Shown here: positions 58,760-64,000 of the stretch, piece by piece
How the letters are laid out: each line of letters begins with the position of its first letter
How positions within the stretch are numbered: the stretch's first letter is position 1
Made by a program: the position numbers and the translations under genes
Source of the DNA: Cristatella mucedo
Lineage: Eukaryota > Bryozoa > Phylactolaemata > Cristatellidae
Assembly: GCA_009760855.2 (NCBI GenBank)
Contig: WPIO01000077.1
Location: forward strand, 1,438,501 to 1,502,500
Reading direction: 5' to 3'
DNA length: 64,000 bases
The notes under the pieces: generated by a model
What the model was told of the DNA's origin: nothing
What the model saw: only the letters and a program-made list of their open reading frames with translations
Databases searched by the model: none

Positions 58760-59128
58760 CATCGGTCGAGGCCGCACACTTGTTGCCAGTAACAATTCGC
58801 ACGTTCTCATGCCGACACCCCTCGCCCGCTCAATCGACAAGTGGCGTTAAACAATTAACACGATGGACTTTTAATTAGTATTTGGTGACAAAGGAAATAA
58901 CACATTATATATCAGCTCAAATTACTTAAGCTTCCGTAAACGCACAATGTTCTACGGAGAATGCGGCTGTAACACGGCATGTATAGGATAGGGGAATGAC
59001 GCCAAACTATTTATTACTGATTTAAAGCGAATATGTGAATCTATCTCGCAAACGGAAGTCGCTGCTGATTCACTGGACAGCACCTAAAAATGGAAAGAGG
59101 TCAGATCTACTCCCCCACCAGAAACTTC
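58760..59128. other. intergenic; no gene seen
   Basis: Contains AATCTATCTCGCAAACGGA at about 59039, shared with 53038. Possibly an edge of R3 or another old repeat. Confidence 0.4.
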
Positions 59129-59129
59129 C

Positions 59130-59503
59130 CCAATCGTACCACCCGCTTTACGGAATCTAACTTGAACTATACCTCGTGCAAACCTTAATCCTTTGGAGGC
59201 CGTGATTTTAGTTTGTATGCTCCCAGAGCCTGGAACTCGTTCCGACTTCCGTCACGGCATCCCCTTACTTGACAACATTTAAAAAGAAATTAAAAACGCA
59301 CCTATTTACGGCAACATTTAGTGGTTCTCTGTGGTTCGTCATTTATGTGCTTATGCGTGCATGCTATTCTTGTTGTTTATTGAGCATACTACCACTAACC
59401 ATTCGATCGTGCTTCCTTTGCAGCAATTGTAAAGCGCCTAGAAATAGATTGAGTTCTCTGAGGGCGCTTTTTCAAATTTATTTTTATTATTACTATTATT
59501 ACA
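59130..59503 (+). mobile_element. LINE 3' fragment
   Basis: Plus strand: end of the reverse-transcriptase frame (GGAACTCGTTCCGACTTCC, TTGACAACATTTAAAAAG), 3' UTR, stem-loop AAAGCGCCTAGAAATAGATT...GGGCGCTTT, then an ATT tail. Confidence 0.9.
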
Positions 59504-59509
59504 AGAGAG

Positions 59510-60194
59510 AAATCGAAATCTGCACTAAACTTGTATCAGTGAGAATGACGACACGACCTCTCCTGGTTACAATTGAAATTTTTTAATTTTTAATTTAATG
59601 AATTGAAAGTTATGTAAGTTTTGACTCGCATCTACAAGGTAAGCAATTTTCGAGAAAAAAGGAGAGTTCTGAAAGTTTTGACTGGTATATCAGGCGACTG
59701 CAGGTCAGCAAGGCTTTTAGATACAAATCACGAATGCATTAGAACACAGCTAGAGTCCCAGGGAAAGGATACAGGTAAAACAGTGCAGGAAAGTGAATGG
59801 CGTAAATTGCAATGAAGTAATTGTTTAACTTTCTCCCTTTCTCTCCTTAAAGTTGTGCCAAGATGAAAAAATACAGGGTAAGCAATTGTTTGCGAATAGC
59901 AATGCTGTTTGTAATGGAATGAATGTTTAGGTTACGGATGAAATGGTTTGGAATAGATTGAGAGCGAAATAGAGCTGAACGTGCCGAATATGGGAGCAAC
60001 TGTCGCAGATAAGAACGCATGTGACTCAAACACGGAGGTCAATAAGCGTCGCGCTCTGTAACTTGACCCGTAACTTTTGGCAAACGAAGAAGCTCGCATG
60101 AGCGTCACTGAGAGACTCCGCCTAGCTAAACTTTCAGCTGTCCGATTAGAGTACGATGATATCTCGACTATATGTACACAAGTACGATATCTAG

Positions 60195-60195
<1 letters not shown>
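59510..60195. other. intergenic; no gene seen
   Basis: AT-rich. Nothing recognised. Confidence 0.4.

Positions 60196-60197
<2 letters not shown>

Positions 60198-60228
<31 letters not shown>
60198..60228. repeat. (TA)n microsatellite
   Basis: Pure TA. Confidence 0.95.
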
Positions 60229-60232
<4 letters not shown>

Positions 60233-60539
60233 CACGAGAACGATATCCGAGTATGATATTCCGGTTAGGCTAGTCATGGGTCTGCGTGGGTGAAAGGGCA
60301 GAAAATGATCAGAAGTGACACTACATAATGTAAAGAGACCTGTCAACGCAGAAGCGGGTCTCGAAAGGGGGGTAAGCGGTGCAACATCCAATGGCGTACG
60401 ATAGCAGCCCAAATCGTGTTGCACTCAAGTGTACTTACTTAAAATTTAGCATACTTTAAAATATACTATATCTCGCAGTCGCTCTCACTCGTTTCTCGCC
60501 GTCTTTTACGCTACCACTCCGTCACACTCCTCCTTCTTG

Positions 60540-60833
60540 GTCCATGTATTTATGTATATACCTTAATATCTATGCATACACCTAAATAAATAAATATGTG
60601 TCTGCCTATCGATCTTAGTATGTACCTGTGTATATATGTACGCAGCTCTTAATCTACGCATTTCCTGGTTATCTGTGTATCTACCTGCCTATCTCTCTAC
60701 CTATCTGATCTGACTTCGTATCCGCCCATATATTTGTGTGTCTACTTATCTATCTAGGTATATACTTTACTATCTATATATGTCTATACATCTCTCTTTG
60801 TATCTACCTGTGCATCTACCTATCTACTTTTAC

Positions 60834-60893
<60 letters not shown>

Positions 60894-60915
60894 GTATATC
60901 TATTTATGTATTGAG
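60540..60915. repeat. TATC (GATA) microsatellite with decayed flanks
   Basis: Degenerate TATCTATC/TGTATCTACC sequence with a pure TATC core at about 60834-60891. Confidence 0.92.
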
Positions 60916-60919
60916 CTCT

Positions 60920-61440
60920 ACTCTCCTGTTGACTCCCTAAATCCAATTTCCACAATTTCGCAGCCCCTTCGATGACTACTGAACGGATATAAACCACAAC
61001 TTCCGTGTCACAGCCATTCACGCAACCTTGGCAGGTACTGGTGGCGATCATGTCAACGAGCGCCCCAAACTCTTGGTCACAAAACGAAGCTGCCAGATTT
61101 CGTCATAAAGGAATGTAAACATGCCTTTACCTTATGCAGGGGGTGCCCTCATATACGAGCCAAGGCCAGTGCACAGCTAGGGCCGATAAAGGTCACAGAC
61201 TTGGCTTTGTCGACAGTGGCCACGCTCACTGCACGCGGGCTTGGCATGCCCGGGAATGTGCAGCATGCTCAGTGCGAGCATCAAAAGGACCGGCTCGATA
61301 CACTCGAATGTCATGCAACAATGGGACAGCTGCGGCGACGTTTTTCGGTCGACAAGATTGGAGCTGAGGAATCCACATGAGCAGCTCTTAAAGCCGTCGT
61401 GTTCTCGGACTGTCTCGTGAAAGGTGAATGACAAAGGGCA
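60920..61440. other. intergenic; no gene seen
   Basis: No recognised feature. Confidence 0.4.
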
Positions 61441-61445
61441 TGAGC

Positions 61446-63771
61446 GATAATAATAATAATAATAATTCACTTGATAAAGCGCCCTCAGAGAACTTAATCT
61501 CTCTCTAGGCGCTTTACATTTGCTGTCAAGTGAAATGAAATTGAATGGTAAGTAAAATCATGCTTGAAAAACAAACGAAATGAATAATATGGTTAGGGGT
61601 GACATGCACAGGGTCAGCATGCAAATGTGGTTAGTGGCAGCATGCACAGTGTCAGCACGCATAAGCACATGCAAGGACGAAACACAGGGACCCACTAAAT
61701 GCTGTCCTAAATAGGTGTGTTTTAAGTTCCTTTTAAATGTGGTCAGGTCATGGGTTGTTCTGAAGCAGGTCGGGAGGGAGTTCCAGGCTTTGGGAGCATA
61801 TGAACTACATGCACGGTCTCCAAAGGATTTAAGGTTTGTACGAGGTATTTCTAGACTGTTGGATTCCGAAAAGCGGGTGGTACGATGCTTGGCCTGATGG
61901 GGTAGTATATCTGAGAGATAGGCTGGAGCCATAGAATGAAGGGACCTACAAGTGAGCGACAAAACCTTGAAGTCAATCCGTTGCTTGACTGGTAGCCAGT
62001 GCAGGTCGGCGAGAAGTGGAGTAATGTGGCAGCTGCGACGCTCACGACAGACAAGTCTAGCTGCCGAGTTTTGCACCAGCTGCAATCGCCCGATCGCACA
62101 TGCTGGTAGGCCAGTAAGCAGTGAGTTGCAGAAGTCGAGACGGGATGTCACGAATGCATGGACCAACTTAGATGTGGTATCTTTATCTAAACAAGCCCGA
62201 ATATTACCAATGTTATGAAGCTGAAAATAGGCGGATTTGACTGTGGAGCTGATATGGTCGTCTAACGAGAGGTCGCTTTGGAATATGACACCTAGATTTC
62301 GAGCTGATTCAACTGGAAATATGCTGGCAGAGCCAATTTTGAGAGTCAGCTTTTCCAATCTCTGGATCACACTGGCTTTGCCCATAACTAGTAAGTTAGT
62401 TTTATCATCGTTAAGTTTTAGAAAATTTGATGCCATCCATGTGCGGATGTCATCAATGCATACAGCTAGTGAGTTTAAAGAATTTGAGGTGCTCGAAGGC
62501 TGGGAGGGATCAAAGCAAAGGTACAACTGAGTGTCATCCGCATAGAAGTGAAAGCCTAGATTGTGCTTGGCAATCACATCAGCAAGAGGCAGAGTATAAC
62601 CGTGAAAAGAACCGGACCTAGCTAGCACTGAGCCCTGAGGTACTCCATATTTCAGAGGTACTTCAGATGATCTTTGTCCATTCACGTCAATACTCTGGAG
62701 TTTCCCACTGAGATAGGACCTGAACCACTGCAGAGCAGTGCCAGTGATGCCCAGGCGAGATGAGAGGCGCTCTAGAAGAACTTTGTGATCGATGGTATCA
62801 AAAGCTGCCGAAAGATCAAGCAAAACAAGCAGAGACACTCTACCCATGTCTGCATTCCTAAGTAGGTCGTTCTATACCCGAAGCAATGCTGACTCTGTGA
62901 AGTGATTAGCTCTAAAGCCAGACTGGAACTTACTAGCAAGGTGTGAGGTTTCGATATACGAGTTCAGCTGGTCCGCCACGACCCGTTCCAGTGTCTTTGA
63001 TAGGAATGGTAGAAGGGAAACTGGGCGGTAGTTGCTCAAGTTCTCTTGGTCAAGTGTAGCTTTCTTGAGAAGTGGCCTGACTACAGCTTTTTTGAAAGGT
63101 GCTGGGACATGACCTGAGGCTAATGACATATTAATTATGTTTGTTATGCATGGCAGCAGTAGATCAATGCAACGTAGGAGCAGGACAGTGGGAATAGGGT
63201 CCAGAGGACTTGTTGTCTTCTTTGATTGAGATACGAACTTTAGGACTAGATCACTAGTGACCTGCTTAAATGCAGACATTGAGGTGCAGCCAGGAACCGA
63301 GGAACAGCATTCTAGTGGGGAGGTTGTCATCGCAGGGATGGATTCCCTGATCTTGTCTATCTTCTGCACAAAGAATCGAGAGAAGCGATCGGCTAGATCA
63401 TCATTAGGATCATCAGGTAAGGAGCTAATCTGGGAACGGTTGAGAAGATGCTTTACTGTCGACATCAGCATTTTTGGATAGTGCATCTGTGATTCAACAG
63501 TGTTTTTATAAAAGCTAGACTTGGCCTTTGCTAGGATCGATTGGTACGACCTACAGAAGTCTTCATATGCCTGTCAATGGACAGTTAGTCCGGATCTTTT
63601 GTATGCTTTTTCAAGCTTTCGTTTAGTCGACTTGGCTAGGTAAATGTCTGCGGTAAACCATAGGCCGTCTGGGCGGGGGCGCACAGTGCGCTTTGTCAGA
63701 GGGGCAAACTCGTCTAGCGTGTCAGCTAGTGTCGTGTTGAAGCTATCTACCAATGATACCATAAGGAGTCC

Positions 63772-63775
<4 letters not shown>
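61446..63775 (-). mobile_element. CR1/L2-type LINE, 5'-truncated
   Basis: Runs on the minus strand from a linker after the (missing) endonuclease through reverse transcriptase to the 3' UTR. The 3' end has a stem-loop (61476-61515, outer arms AAAGCGCC/GGCGCTTT, inner AGAGA/TCTCT) and a TTA-repeat tail (61447-61467). ORF1 and the endonuclease are absent. The 5' break abuts the GA microsatellite at the window edge. The CR1/L2/Rex1 group is inferred from the reverse-transcriptase motifs and microsatellite-type tail. Other 3' fragments in the window belong to this or close subfamilies. Confidence 0.93.
61558..63762 (-). pseudogene. LINE reverse transcriptase (two in-frame stops)
   Basis: RNA-directed DNA polymerase of the LINE; in life it would copy the element's RNA at a nicked target. 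One frame runs 63762 to 61558 with stop codons at 63576-63574 (TGA after SGLTVH) and 62874-62872 (TAG after SALLRV). Motifs in order: SNYRPVSLLPFLSKTLERVV, FQSGFRANHFTESAL, LLDLSAAFDTIDH, GVPQGSVL, FHFYADDTQLYL (catalytic Asp pair), LNDDKTNLLVMG and LHWLPVKQRIDFKVL. Just after GVPQGSVL the reading ARSGSFHGYTLPL is abnormal. A 4-bp duplication (CTAGCTAG, about 62618-62625) is compensated by a 1-bp loss about 20 bp on. Otherwise recent looking, but inactive. Confidence 0.93.
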
Positions 63776-63776
<1 letters not shown>

Positions 63777-63810
<34 letters not shown>

Positions 63811-63847
63811 GGAGCGAGAGGGAAAGGAGAGATAAGGAGAGAGAGAG

Positions 63848-63888
<41 letters not shown>

Positions 63889-64000
63889 AAGGGAGAGAGA
63901 AAGAGAGAGAGTGAGAGAGAGGGAGGGAGTAGAGAGAGAGAGAGAGGCAGACAGACAGAGTGAGAGAGACAGAGACAGAGAGAGACAGAAAGAGAGAGAG
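63777..64000. repeat. GA-rich microsatellite at window edge
   Basis: (GA)n with GGGA and GACA variants, truncated by the window end. Confidence 0.97.

Overview
The window is eukaryotic, animal nuclear DNA. It shows spliced exons, dense microsatellites, retroposon debris, and GC-rich (CpG-island-like) blocks alternating with AT-rich sequence. One gene is unambiguous: a Prospero/PROX homeobox gene on the minus strand, whose coding exons span 2853 to 10712. Its homeo-Prospero domain is closest, as I remember the family, to protostome forms. I infer a protostome, probably not an insect and possibly a spiralian, but the sequence does not fix the phylum.

Layout. 1-2850: gene-free flank with CTG and GA microsatellites. 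2853-10712: prospero in seven inferred coding exons with mutually consistent splice phases (about 749 aa, or 805 aa if a 168-nt stop-free intron is retained). The intron just before the homeodomain has a donor that fits the minor (U12) spliceosome consensus and carries a perfect 19-bp hairpin in its middle. 10713-13500: GC-rich 5' flank with a TATA box and an AP-1-like site. 13500-61400: no protein gene I can recognise. GC-rich blocks at about 20.3-23.2, 24.0-24.85, 27.6-29.4, 30.1-30.7, 34.4-37.2, 43.1-45.1, 47.7-51.3 and 55.9-58.2 kb are separated by repeats. 61446-63775: a 5'-truncated CR1/L2-type LINE on the minus strand with a nearly intact reverse-transcriptase frame broken by two stop codons. 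The right edge is GA microsatellite.

Mobile elements form a coherent set. The LINE ends in a stem-loop (GCGCC...GGCGC) plus an ATT-repeat tail. Many 3' fragments of it are scattered through the window. A tRNA-derived SINE family (SINE-1, at least seven copies) ends in the same stem-loop, the classic sign of a SINE that borrows its partner LINE's machinery. A second tRNA-derived family (SINE-2) occurs as a tandem dimer with a triplicated 56-bp tail. A 187-bp element at 47508-47694 closely resembles the non-autonomous SPIN hAT transposons known for horizontal transfer among animals. A further dispersed repeat family of about 250-300 bp (called R3 here) has five copies and I do not recognise it.

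The most notable signals are the candidate U12-type intron at the prospero homeodomain boundary, the SPIN-like element, the shared LINE/SINE stem-loop, and an apparent excess of perfect short-loop inverted repeats in the GC-rich blocks. No complete new multi-gene system is visible.
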